DNA of 64,000 nucleotides from Burkholderiales bacterium JOSHI_001 (GTDB lineage Bacteria > Pseudomonadota > Gammaproteobacteria > Burkholderiales > Burkholderiaceae_C), in contig CM001438.1 in the NCBI GenBank assembly GCA_000244995.1, positions 5,126,096 to 5,190,095 of the forward strand, given 5' to 3'. Below are positions 8,510-15,785 of this stretch, piece after piece. Under the pieces are notes generated by a model. That model made no database searches. It was not told where the DNA came from and saw only the letters and a list, made by a program, of their open reading frames with translations. The stretch's first letter is position 1; every line of letters begins with the position of its first letter. The position numbers and the translations under genes were made by a program.

Positions 8510-9772
8510 ATGCCCTCGTCCAAGACCTGGTCCCTGCCCCTGCAGTCACCGCCTGCGGCGCTGAAGCTGCCGGCCGGCACACCCCACGCCGCGCGCCTGG
8601 TGCTGGGCCTGTTGAAGCGCCTGCGCAGTGGGCACCTGGAAGTGCAACTGCCTGACGGCAGCACGCAGCACTTCGGCCCGGGCTGCGCGGGACAACCGCG
8701 CGCGCAACTGCAACTGTCCAACTGGAAGCTGTTCGGTGCCGCATTGAAATCCGGCGACATCGGCCTGGCCGAAACCCATGTGGCCGGCGACTGGAGCAGC
8801 CCGGACACCGTGGCCCTGCTGCGCCTGTTCATCGCCAACCGCGAAGCGCTGGAAGAACTGGTGTACGGCCGCTGGTGGGGCCGCGCGCTGCACCGGGTGC
8901 GCCACCTGCTGAACCGCAACTCGCGCAGCGGCAGCCGCCGCAACATCCACGCCCACTACGACCTGGGCAACAACTTCTACCGCCTGTGGCTGGACGACAC
9001 CTGGGCCTATTCCAGCGCCTGGTTCAACGGCGACTTCGCCCAGCCCATGGTCCAGGCCCAGCAGGCCAAGATGCGGCGCGCGCTGGCGCAGTGCAACCTG
9101 CGCCCGGGCCAGCGCCTGCTGGAAATCGGCTGCGGCTGGGGCGCGCTGGCCGAATGCGCGGCGCGCGATTTCGGCGCCCAGGTGATGGGCGTGACACTGT
9201 CCACCGAACAGTTGGCGCTGGCCCGCCAGCGCATGGCCGACGCCGGCCTGGCCGACAGGGTGGACCTGCGGCTGTGCGACTACCGCGACATCGAAAAAAC
9301 CGAAGGCCAGGCCGGCTTCGACGCCATCGTGTCGATCGAGATGTTCGAAGCCGTGGGCCGCGAGTACTGGCCCGGCTTCTTCCGCAGCCTGCGTGAGCAG
9401 CTCCAACCCGGCGGCCGGGCCTGCCTGCAAAGCATCACCATCCGCGACGACCTGTTCGACCGCTACGTGCAGGGCACCGACTTCATCCAGCAGTACATCT
9501 TTCCTGGCGGCCTGCTGCCCAGCCGCAGCGAGTTCCGCGCCGAAGCGCAGCGCGCCGGCCTGCGCGTGGTGGACGAACTGGCCTTCGGGCCGGACTACGC
9601 CGAAACGCTGCGGCGCTGGCGCCTTGCTTTCCACGCCCAGGACGCGCAGGTGCGCGCGCTGGGCTTCGACGAGCGCTTCATGCGGCTGTGGGATTTCTAC
9701 CTGGCGTATTGCGAAGCGGCTTTCGACAGCGGCTGCACCGACGTCGTGCAGTTCACCCTGGAACACGCATGA
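8510..9772 (+). CDS. cfa: Cyclopropane-fatty-acyl-phospholipid synthase family methyltransferase
   Basis: The 420-residue enzyme has the SAM-binding motif LEIGCGWGALAE at about residues 203-214. Downstream are the CFA-synthase signatures IVSIEMFEAVG and FIQQYIFPGGLLPS. Family members methylate double bonds of phospholipid acyl chains in the membrane, giving cyclopropane rings or methylated unsaturated chains. Pairing with an FAD oxidoreductase resembles the furan-fatty-acid (UfaM/UfaD) arrangement of Rhodobacter, so classical Cfa activity is not certain. Its stop overlaps the next start by four bases (ATGA). Confidence 0.88.
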   Translation: MPSSKTWSLPLQSPPAALKLPAGTPHAARLVLGLLKRLRSGHLEVQLPDGSTQHFGPGCAGQPRAQLQLSNWKLFGAALKSGDIGLAETHVAGDWSSPDTVALLRLFIANREALEELVYGRWWGRALHRVRHLLNRNSRSGSRRNIHAHYDLGNNFYRLWLDDTWAYSSAWFNGDFAQPMVQAQQAKMRRALAQCNLRPGQRLLEIGCGWGALAECAARDFGAQVMGVTLSTEQLALARQRMADAGLADRVDLRLCDYRDIEKTEGQAGFDAIVSIEMFEAVGREYWPGFFRSLREQLQPGGRACLQSITIRDDLFDRYVQGTDFIQQYIFPGGLLPSRSEFRAEAQRAGLRVVDELAFGPDYAETLRRWRLAFHAQDAQVRALGFDERFMRLWDFYLAYCEAAFDSGCTDVVQFTLEHA

Positions 9773-10308
9773 AGCTCGCGCGCCGTGCGGCCCTGGCCGG
9801 TTTGCTGATCGCCACGCAGGCGCGTGCCCGCTCGGGCCTGCCGCCTGAATTGGCGGCCGAACTGCCCGGCGCGCGCCTGCACGGCAGCGCCACGCTGCGC
9901 TTCCTGGGCCTGGCGGTGTATGACATCCGCCTGTGGGCCACGCATGTGCCGCTGGAAGACCCCTTGGGCTCGCCCCTGGCGCTGGAACTGCAGTACACCC
10001 GCGCGCTGAAGGGGGCGGACATCGCCCAGCGTTCCCTGGACGAAATGGTGCGGCAGGGCCCGATCCCGGCACCGCAGCGCCAACGCTGGCTGGCCGAGCT
10101 GCAAAGCCTGCTGCCCGACGTGGCGGCGGGCGATCGCCTCACCGGCGTGCAGCGCCCGGCCGATCGACTGCGCCTGTTCCACAACGGCCGGCTGCGCGGC
10201 GAAGTGGCTGACGCCGATTTCACCCGCCAGTTCTTCGGCATCTGGCTGGCGCCCGCCACGTCCGAGCCCCGGATGCGGCGCCAGTTGTTGCGTCTGGGCG
10301 AGTCATGA
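9769..10308 (+). CDS. Chalcone-isomerase-like exported protein
   Basis: The 179-residue product has a short basic start and hydrophobic stretch (LARRAALAGLLIATQARA, probable signal peptide). LHGSATLRFLGLAVYDIRLWAT follows, the start of bacterial chalcone-isomerase-like proteins that also act as lipid or fatty-acid binders. Plant-enzyme catalytic residues cannot be placed with confidence, so enzymatic activity is doubtful. It overlaps cfa by four bases and the MFS gene by four. A periplasmic acyl-chain-binding role in the operon is inference. Confidence 0.75.
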   Translation: MKLARRAALAGLLIATQARARSGLPPELAAELPGARLHGSATLRFLGLAVYDIRLWATHVPLEDPLGSPLALELQYTRALKGADIAQRSLDEMVRQGPIPAPQRQRWLAELQSLLPDVAAGDRLTGVQRPADRLRLFHNGRLRGEVADADFTRQFFGIWLAPATSEPRMRRQLLRLGES

Positions 10309-11633
10309 CTGGCGTGGTGGTGCCCTTTCCCGTTCCGGCCCCGCGCCCGACACCCGTGCCCCAGGAAGTCGCTGCGCCAACGGCCCCGGCCTTCACCCAC
10401 CGGGACGGCCTGCGCTACGGCGCCCTGGCCGCGCCGCTGGCCTTTGCCGCGCTGCCGCTGTACGTGAACCTGCCGGCCCACCATGCACGTGAATTCGGCC
10501 TGCCGTTGGCCGCGTTGGGGGCCTTGCTGCTGGCGGTGCGCGCCGCCGACGCCCTGGTGGACCCCTGGCTGGGCCGGTGGGCCGACCGCTGGTTGTCGCA
10601 TTCCCGCACCCGCAGCTTGCAGGCCGCCACCGCCGGCGCGCTGACGCTGGCAGGGGGTTTTGTCGCGCTGTTCCTGCCGCCCTGGCGCGAAGGTGCGGCC
10701 CTGTGGGCCTGGACGGCCGCCTCGCTGGCCCTGACCTGTTTCGGCTACAGCCTGCTGGGCGTGCTGCACCAGGCCTGGGGCACGCGCCTGGGCGGAGACG
10801 CCGGCCAACGTGCCCGCGTGGCGGGCTGGCGCGAGGGCCTGGCCCTGGCCGGGGTGCTGGCCGCCAGTGTGCTGGTCAGCGCCGCCGGGCCGGGGCTGGC
10901 GGCGGCGGTGCTGGCCATCGCCCTGGTGCTGGCGCTGGCCCTGCTGGCCCGCGCGCCCCTGCCCGCCGCCCGGCCGCTGGCCAGCAGCCTGCCCTGGCAG
11001 GCGCCATGGCGCGACGCGGCCTTCCGCGGGCTGCTGGGCGTGTACCTGGTCAATGGCCTGGCCAGCGCGGTGCCGGCCACGCTGGTGCTGTTCTTCATCC
11101 GCGACCGGCTGCAGGCGCCTGCCCTGGAGCCGCTGTTCCTGGGCCTGTACTTCGCCGCCGCCGCCCTGGCCGTGCCCCTGTGGCTGCGTGCCGTGGCGCG
11201 CTGGGGCCTGGTGCGCAGCTGGGCCCTGGGCATGGCCTTGTCGGTGACCGCCTTTGCGTGGGCCGCAGCCCTGGGCGCAGGCGACACCGTGGGCTTTGCG
11301 CTGGTGTGCGCCGCCAGCGGCCTGGCCCTGGGCGCCGACCTCACCGTGCCCGCCGCGCTGTTGACCGGCGTGGTGCAGCGTGCCGGCCACGCCGGCACCG
11401 GCGACGGCAGCTACAGCGGCTGGTGGACCCTGGCCACCAAGCTGAACCTGGCGCTGGCCGCCGGCCTGGCGTTGCCGGCCCTGCAGGCCCTGGGCTACCG
11501 GCCTGGCGCCAACGACCCCACGGCCCTGCAAGCCCTCACCCTGGCCTACTGCGCCGGCCCTTGTGTCTTGAAGCTGGCCGCCGGGGCGCTGCTGTGGCGC
11601 TGGGCCCGGCACCACGGAGAAAGAAACCCATGA
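10305..11633 (+). CDS. MFS transporter (GPH-like)
   Basis: The 442-residue protein has about twelve hydrophobic segments. The signature ADALVDPWLGRWADR lies at about residues 82-96, the loop 2-3 motif of the glycoside-pentoside-hexuronide/cation symporter branch of MFS. The first 40 residues are Pro-rich and probably cytoplasmic. Homologous operons also carry this carrier between the chalcone-isomerase-like and DUF3833 genes, so its substrate may be a lipid or lipid precursor rather than a sugar. It overlaps both neighbours by a few bases. Confidence 0.85.
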   Translation: MTGVVVPFPVPAPRPTPVPQEVAAPTAPAFTHRDGLRYGALAAPLAFAALPLYVNLPAHHAREFGLPLAALGALLLAVRAADALVDPWLGRWADRWLSHSRTRSLQAATAGALTLAGGFVALFLPPWREGAALWAWTAASLALTCFGYSLLGVLHQAWGTRLGGDAGQRARVAGWREGLALAGVLAASVLVSAAGPGLAAAVLAIALVLALALLARAPLPAARPLASSLPWQAPWRDAAFRGLLGVYLVNGLASAVPATLVLFFIRDRLQAPALEPLFLGLYFAAAALAVPLWLRAVARWGLVRSWALGMALSVTAFAWAAALGAGDTVGFALVCAASGLALGADLTVPAALLTGVVQRAGHAGTGDGSYSGWWTLATKLNLALAAGLALPALQALGYRPGANDPTALQALTLAYCAGPCVLKLAAGALLWRWARHHGERNP

Positions 11634-12163
11634 CACCCTTCACCCGCCGGCTGGCCCTGGCCGGCCTGGTCGTGGCCGCCACCGGCTGCGCCGGCCCGCA
11701 GGTGCAGGACCATGCCGCCGAAAAGCCGGTGCTGGACCTGCGCCAGTACTTCAACGGCGATCTGGTGGCCCACGGCCTGGTCACCGACCGCAGCGGCGCC
11801 GTGCGCCGCCGCTTCACGGTGAAGATGGTCGGCCGCTGGCAGGGCGACGAAGGCGTGCTGGAGGAAGACTTCCGCTATGCCGACGGCGCCACCGAACGCC
11901 GCGTCTGGCGCCTGACACGCGGCGCCGACGGCCGCTACACCGGCCGCGCCGCCGACGTGGTGGGCAGCGCCATCGGCCAGGCCGCCGGCAATGCGCTGAA
12001 CTGGCGCTACACCCTGCGCCTGCCGGTGGACGGCCGCACTTGGGAAGTGCAGTTCGACGACTGGATGTACCTGATGGACGAGCGCGTGATGCTGAACAAG
12101 GCCGCCATCAGCAAGTTCGGCATCCACCTGGGTGACGTGACCCTGGCCTTCGAAAAACGCTGA
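11630..12163 (+). CDS. DUF3833 lipoprotein
   Basis: The 177-residue protein has an N-terminal lipoprotein signal (LALAGLVVAATGC, lipidated Cys20). The DUF3833 domain follows: LDLRQYFNGDLVAHGLVTDRS, then RWQGDEGVLEEDFRYADG and DDWMYLMDE near the C-terminus. Function is unknown. The family is consistently found in this operon type. Its start overlaps the MFS stop. The fold is probably a lipocalin-like beta barrel, which would fit a lipid-binding job in the periplasm, but this is inference. Confidence 0.85.
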   Translation: MTPFTRRLALAGLVVAATGCAGPQVQDHAAEKPVLDLRQYFNGDLVAHGLVTDRSGAVRRRFTVKMVGRWQGDEGVLEEDFRYADGATERRVWRLTRGADGRYTGRAADVVGSAIGQAAGNALNWRYTLRLPVDGRTWEVQFDDWMYLMDERVMLNKAAISKFGIHLGDVTLAFEKR

Positions 12164-12171
12164 AAGCTCCC

Positions 12172-13017
12172 ATGGCCCTGAACCCTTGTCTGGCTGAATC
12201 CGACTGGCGTGGCCGCACGGCCTGGCTGGTGGGCGCGTCCTCCGGCATCGGCCGCGCCACCGCGACGCGCCTGCACGGGCTGGGCGCGCAGGTGGTGGTG
12301 TCGGCGCGCAACGCCGCCGCGCTGGACGGCTTTGTCGCCGCCCACCCTCAGGCCATTGCACTGCCGGTGGACGTGACCGACGCCGCCGCCTTGAAGGTGG
12401 CCGCGCAAGCTTTGCATGCGCGGGTGGGCCGCATCGACCTGGTGATGGCCTGCGCCGGCCACTACAAGCCGATGAACGCCACCCACTTCGACCTGGCCGA
12501 GGCCCTGCGCCACCAGCAGGTGAACGTGGTCGGCACGCTGAACCTGCTGGACGCGGTGTTGCCGCTGCTGCTGGCCCAGGCCCAGGCCGGGGCCACGGCC
12601 CACCTGTCGCTGGTGGCCAGCGTGGCCGGTTACCGCGGCCTGCCGCAGGCCCTGGCCTACGGGCCCACCAAGGCGGCATTGATCAACCTGGCCGAAACCC
12701 TGTACCTGGACCTGTCGGGCCAGGGCGTGGGGGTGTCGCTGATCAACCCGGGCTTCGTGGCCACGCCGCTGACAGCGCAAAATGCCTTCCACATGCCCGC
12801 CCTCACCAGCCCGGAAGACGCGGCCCGCGCCATCGTGGCCGGCTGGGCGCGCGGCCACTTTGAAATCCACTTCCCGCGCCGCTTCACCCTGCTGCTGAAG
12901 GCGCTGCGCCTGCTGCCCGACGCCTGGTACCTGCGCGGCGTGCGCCGGCTCATCCCGGGCGAACCCCTGCCCGACGAGGACCTGGCCCGCCCCGGCGCCC
13001 AGCGGCTGCTGCGGTGA
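12172..13017 (+). CDS. Short-chain dehydrogenase/reductase
   Basis: The 281-residue SDR has VGASSGIGRATATRL (about residues 21-35, nucleotide-binding glycine motif) and the catalytic Ser150, Tyr163 and Lys167 in the order SVAG...YGPTK. The C-terminal 60 residues extend past the core and contain a hydrophobic/basic stretch (FPRRFTLLLKALRLLPDAWYLR) that could touch the membrane. It likely reduces or oxidises a lipid-derived carbonyl or hydroxyl, by operon context only. It ends in a GTGA overlap with the next gene. Confidence 0.9.
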   Translation: MALNPCLAESDWRGRTAWLVGASSGIGRATATRLHGLGAQVVVSARNAAALDGFVAAHPQAIALPVDVTDAAALKVAAQALHARVGRIDLVMACAGHYKPMNATHFDLAEALRHQQVNVVGTLNLLDAVLPLLLAQAQAGATAHLSLVASVAGYRGLPQALAYGPTKAALINLAETLYLDLSGQGVGVSLINPGFVATPLTAQNAFHMPALTSPEDAARAIVAGWARGHFEIHFPRRFTLLLKALRLLPDAWYLRGVRRLIPGEPLPDEDLARPGAQRLLR

Positions 13018-13460
13018 ACCCGCCGGGAAGGACCGCCCCGCACCCCGATGCCCGGGTGCGCCGCGTGGTGGACTACTTTGAAACCCTCAGCCCCACGTCG
13101 CTGCCACGCCTGGCCGAGCTGTACGCCAGCGACGCGCGCTTCGTGGACCCGTTCAACGACGTGCAGGGCACGGTCGCCATCGAACGCATCTTCAACCACA
13201 TGTTCACGCAAGTTCAGCAGCCGCGCTTCGTGGTGCTCAGCGCCGAGGCCCAGGACGCCACCGCCTTCCTGACCTGGGACTTCCTGTTTCTGCGCGGCAC
13301 GCAGGCACACCGCATCCATGGTGCATCCCGCCTGCTGTTCAATGCGCAAGACCAGGTGCAGTTGCACCGCGACTACTGGGACGCCGCCCACGAGCTGTAT
13401 GAACACCTTCCCGTGCTGGGCGCGCTGATGCGCTGGTTGCGGCGGCGGCTCGCGGCCTGA
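13014..13460 (+). CDS. NTF2-like (SnoaL-like) protein
   Basis: The 148-residue product fits the NTF2-like alpha+beta cone: VVDYFETLSPTSLPRLAELYASDARFVDPFNDVQG is the typical helix-strand opening, and the C-terminal strands include HGASRLLFNAQDQVQLHRDYWD. Family members bind or isomerise small hydrophobic ligands. The gene starts with GTG overlapping the SDR stop. It closes the operon that begins at 6386; 63 bases later the next gene starts with its own ribosome-binding site. Specific role unknown. Confidence 0.82.
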   Translation: MNPPGRTAPHPDARVRRVVDYFETLSPTSLPRLAELYASDARFVDPFNDVQGTVAIERIFNHMFTQVQQPRFVVLSAEAQDATAFLTWDFLFLRGTQAHRIHGASRLLFNAQDQVQLHRDYWDAAHELYEHLPVLGALMRWLRRRLAA

Positions 13461-13523
13461 AGGCCGCCCTCAAGTTCAGCCGGCCGCGGCCGACAACGAG
13501 GCAGACCGAAGGGAAGCTGCCAC

Positions 13524-14633
13524 GTGAACCCCAGCCTGCTGCTTGTACTGGAGGGCCTGAAAGACGGCCTGCTGTGGCTGTCGGCCGACGGCAAGGTGAA
13601 GTACGCCAACGCCCAGGCGACACAGCTGTCGGGCCTGAAAGCCGGCCTGCAATTGCACGACTGCCGGCTGCGCCAGGCGGTGCAGCTCATCGGCGCGGGC
13701 CGGCTGGACAAGCCGCTGGACATGGAGTTCGAGCCCCTGGCCGGCAGCCGGCCCTTGCTGCATGCCAAGGCCGCGCCGGCACTGGCGCCCGGGGACGTGT
13801 TCGTGTTCCTGTCACCGCCCGCCGCCTGGGGCGAACCCCTGGCACTGGACAACCTGATGACCGTGCTGCGCAGCGACCTGGCCGGGCCGCTGAAGCAACT
13901 GAGCAGCGCGCTGGCCATCGCTGGCGACAGCCACGATCCGCAGGCCATCGAGTCCGCGGTGGACCAGGGCAAGGCCCTGGCCGAGACCCTGGCGCGGCTG
14001 GTGGACCTGTCCGAGCTGTGGCAGAGCGATTCGCTGCTGGCCAACGACCGCGTGGCCATCTGGGGACTGCTGCAGCAGGCCTGGGAGCGTTCACGCGCTT
14101 TCGCTGAAACACGCAAAGTGACGGTGCGCCTGGTCACCCAGCTGGACGCCAAGGACATGCCGTTCACCTATGGCAGCGAGTTCTGGATCCACCGCGTGGT
14201 GACCGAAAGCCTGCAGGCCGCGCTGCGCGCCGCATCGCCCGGGGCGACGCTGGACATCGAGCTGCGCGCCATGGGGCCACGCGCGCTCATCGTTTTCCGC
14301 AACAGCGGCATGTGGCCCGCCACCGCGAAGGACGCGCTGATGCTCAACGACGGCCAGGCCCGCCGCGCCCCGGGCGGCGCACGGCCGAGCGTGAATGCCA
14401 AGGACCTGATCGGCCTGCACCTGTGCGAGCGCATCATCAACCTGCTGGGCGGCCAGTTGCGCGAGGAAGTGGACGACGGCATGCGCCACTTCCTGATCGA
14501 CCTGCCCACCGGCGCGCCGCACCGCGAAGTGCACGACGCGGCGATGGAATCGGCCCAGGCCCAACGCTACGCGGCCGACCTGTCTGCGCTGATGGCGCGC
14601 CGCCGCGCAGCGGCGCCGGCCAAGCCGGCCTGA
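13524..14633 (+). CDS. PAS-containing pseudo-histidine kinase A
   Basis: The 369-residue cytoplasmic protein has a PAS-like domain (about 5-95, GLLWLSADGKVKYANAQAT), a dimerisation-like helical region and a remnant of a kinase ATPase domain. At the position of the His box it has RSDLAGPL, so Ser replaces the phospho-acceptor His. The N-box Asn and the glycine boxes are absent or unrecognisable. It should neither autophosphorylate nor bind ATP normally. It is clearly paralogous to pseudokinase B at 18791: both share LLQQAW/LIQQAW, an HR..TE.L.A.LRA..PG.. segment and an almost identical end (GGQLR...LIDLPTGAPH). Start is a GTG preceded by GAAGGGA. A scaffold or allosteric role is inferred. Confidence 0.8.
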   Translation: MNPSLLLVLEGLKDGLLWLSADGKVKYANAQATQLSGLKAGLQLHDCRLRQAVQLIGAGRLDKPLDMEFEPLAGSRPLLHAKAAPALAPGDVFVFLSPPAAWGEPLALDNLMTVLRSDLAGPLKQLSSALAIAGDSHDPQAIESAVDQGKALAETLARLVDLSELWQSDSLLANDRVAIWGLLQQAWERSRAFAETRKVTVRLVTQLDAKDMPFTYGSEFWIHRVVTESLQAALRAASPGATLDIELRAMGPRALIVFRNSGMWPATAKDALMLNDGQARRAPGGARPSVNAKDLIGLHLCERIINLLGGQLREEVDDGMRHFLIDLPTGAPHREVHDAAMESAQAQRYAADLSALMARRRAAAPAKPA

Positions 14634-14647
14634 CGGGCCGGAGGGCG

Positions 14648-15610
14648 CTACCTCAACCAGCCCTTGCGGCGGAAGTAAATGAAGGGCGCCGCCACCGACG
14701 CCACCATCAGCCCGATGGCCAGCGGGTAGCCCCAGGTGGCCTCCAGTTCCGGCATGTGCCTGAAGTTCATGCCGTAGATGCTGGCGATCAAGGTAGGCGG
14801 CAGCAGCGCCACGCTGGCCACCGAGAAGATCTTGATGATCTTGTTCTGGTTGATGTTGATGAAGCCCACCGTGGCGTCCATCAGGAAGTTGATCTTGTCG
14901 AACAGGAAGGCGGTGTGGCTGTCCAGGCTGTCGATGTCGCGCAAGATCTGACGCGCTTCCTCGAACTGCTCGGCATTGAGCATGCGCGCGCGCATCATGA
15001 AGCTGACCGCGCGGCGCGTGTCCATCACGTTGCGGCGGATGCGCCCGTTCAGGTCCTCCTCGCGCGCCATCGCGGCCAGGGCCTCGCCAGCGGCCTTGTC
15101 GTCCACGTCCTGCTTGAGCACCCGCGCGCCCACCTTTTCCAGTGCGTCGTAGATGCCTTCCAGCGCGTCGGCCGAGTACTCGGCGTCGGCGTCGTACAGC
15201 TTCAGCAGCACGTCCTTGGCGTCTTCGATCAAGGCCGGGATGCGGCGTGCGCGCATGCGCAGCAATCGGAACACCGGCAGGTCTTCGGCGTGCACCGAGA
15301 ACAGCACGCCCTTGTTCAGGATGAAGGCCACGCGCACGTTGCGCGGGGTGACGTCGTCGTCGATCAGGAAGTCGCTTCGGATGTGCAACTCGCCGTTGTC
15401 TTCCTCGTAGAAGCGGGCCGACTCTTCCAGGTCGTCGTCAACGATGTTGTCGGGGATGGTCAGGCCGAAGCGCCCGGCGATCCAGCCCTTTTCTTCCGGC
15501 GAGGGCGACTCCAGGTCCACCCACACCGGCTGCACCACGGCCAGGGCGTCGGCAGATTCGATCTCTTCCTGGAACAAGCGGCCGTTGGCCAGCGTGAAGA
15601 CGTTGAGCAT
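14648..15610 (-). CDS. corA: Magnesium/cobalt transporter CorA
   Basis: The 320-residue product has a long cytoplasmic N-terminal domain and two C-terminal membrane helices. The pore signature YGMNF closes the first helix, and the periplasmic loop HMPELEATWGYP links to the second. The end FIYFRRKGWLR is typical. CorA forms a homopentameric Mg2+ channel in the inner membrane. The ATG at 15610 (MLNVFTLANGRLF) is chosen over one 18 nt upstream because the family N-terminus matches. It lies 14 nt from the convergent pseudokinase A gene and downstream of a kinase gene on the same strand. Confidence 0.95.
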   Translation of the reverse strand: MLNVFTLANGRLFQEEIESADALAVVQPVWVDLESPSPEEKGWIAGRFGLTIPDNIVDDDLEESARFYEEDNGELHIRSDFLIDDDVTPRNVRVAFILNKGVLFSVHAEDLPVFRLLRMRARRIPALIEDAKDVLLKLYDADAEYSADALEGIYDALEKVGARVLKQDVDDKAAGEALAAMAREEDLNGRIRRNVMDTRRAVSFMMRARMLNAEQFEEARQILRDIDSLDSHTAFLFDKINFLMDATVGFININQNKIIKIFSVASVALLPPTLIASIYGMNFRHMPELEATWGYPLAIGLMVASVAAPFIYFRRKGWLR

Positions 15611-15785
15611 TGCGCAGGGGGGCAGCATGCGCCGGCCGGCACGGCCAGGCGGCGGGTGGGGAACGGGGTGGTCTGGTGCACCGCCGTCCCCCGGCGCTGC
15701 GGGTGCGGCCTGTGGGAGTCAGGCCGACCTGGCGCGGGCGTTGGCGGTCACGCAGGGTGACTCGGGTCCAAGCTCGTGGGCTCCT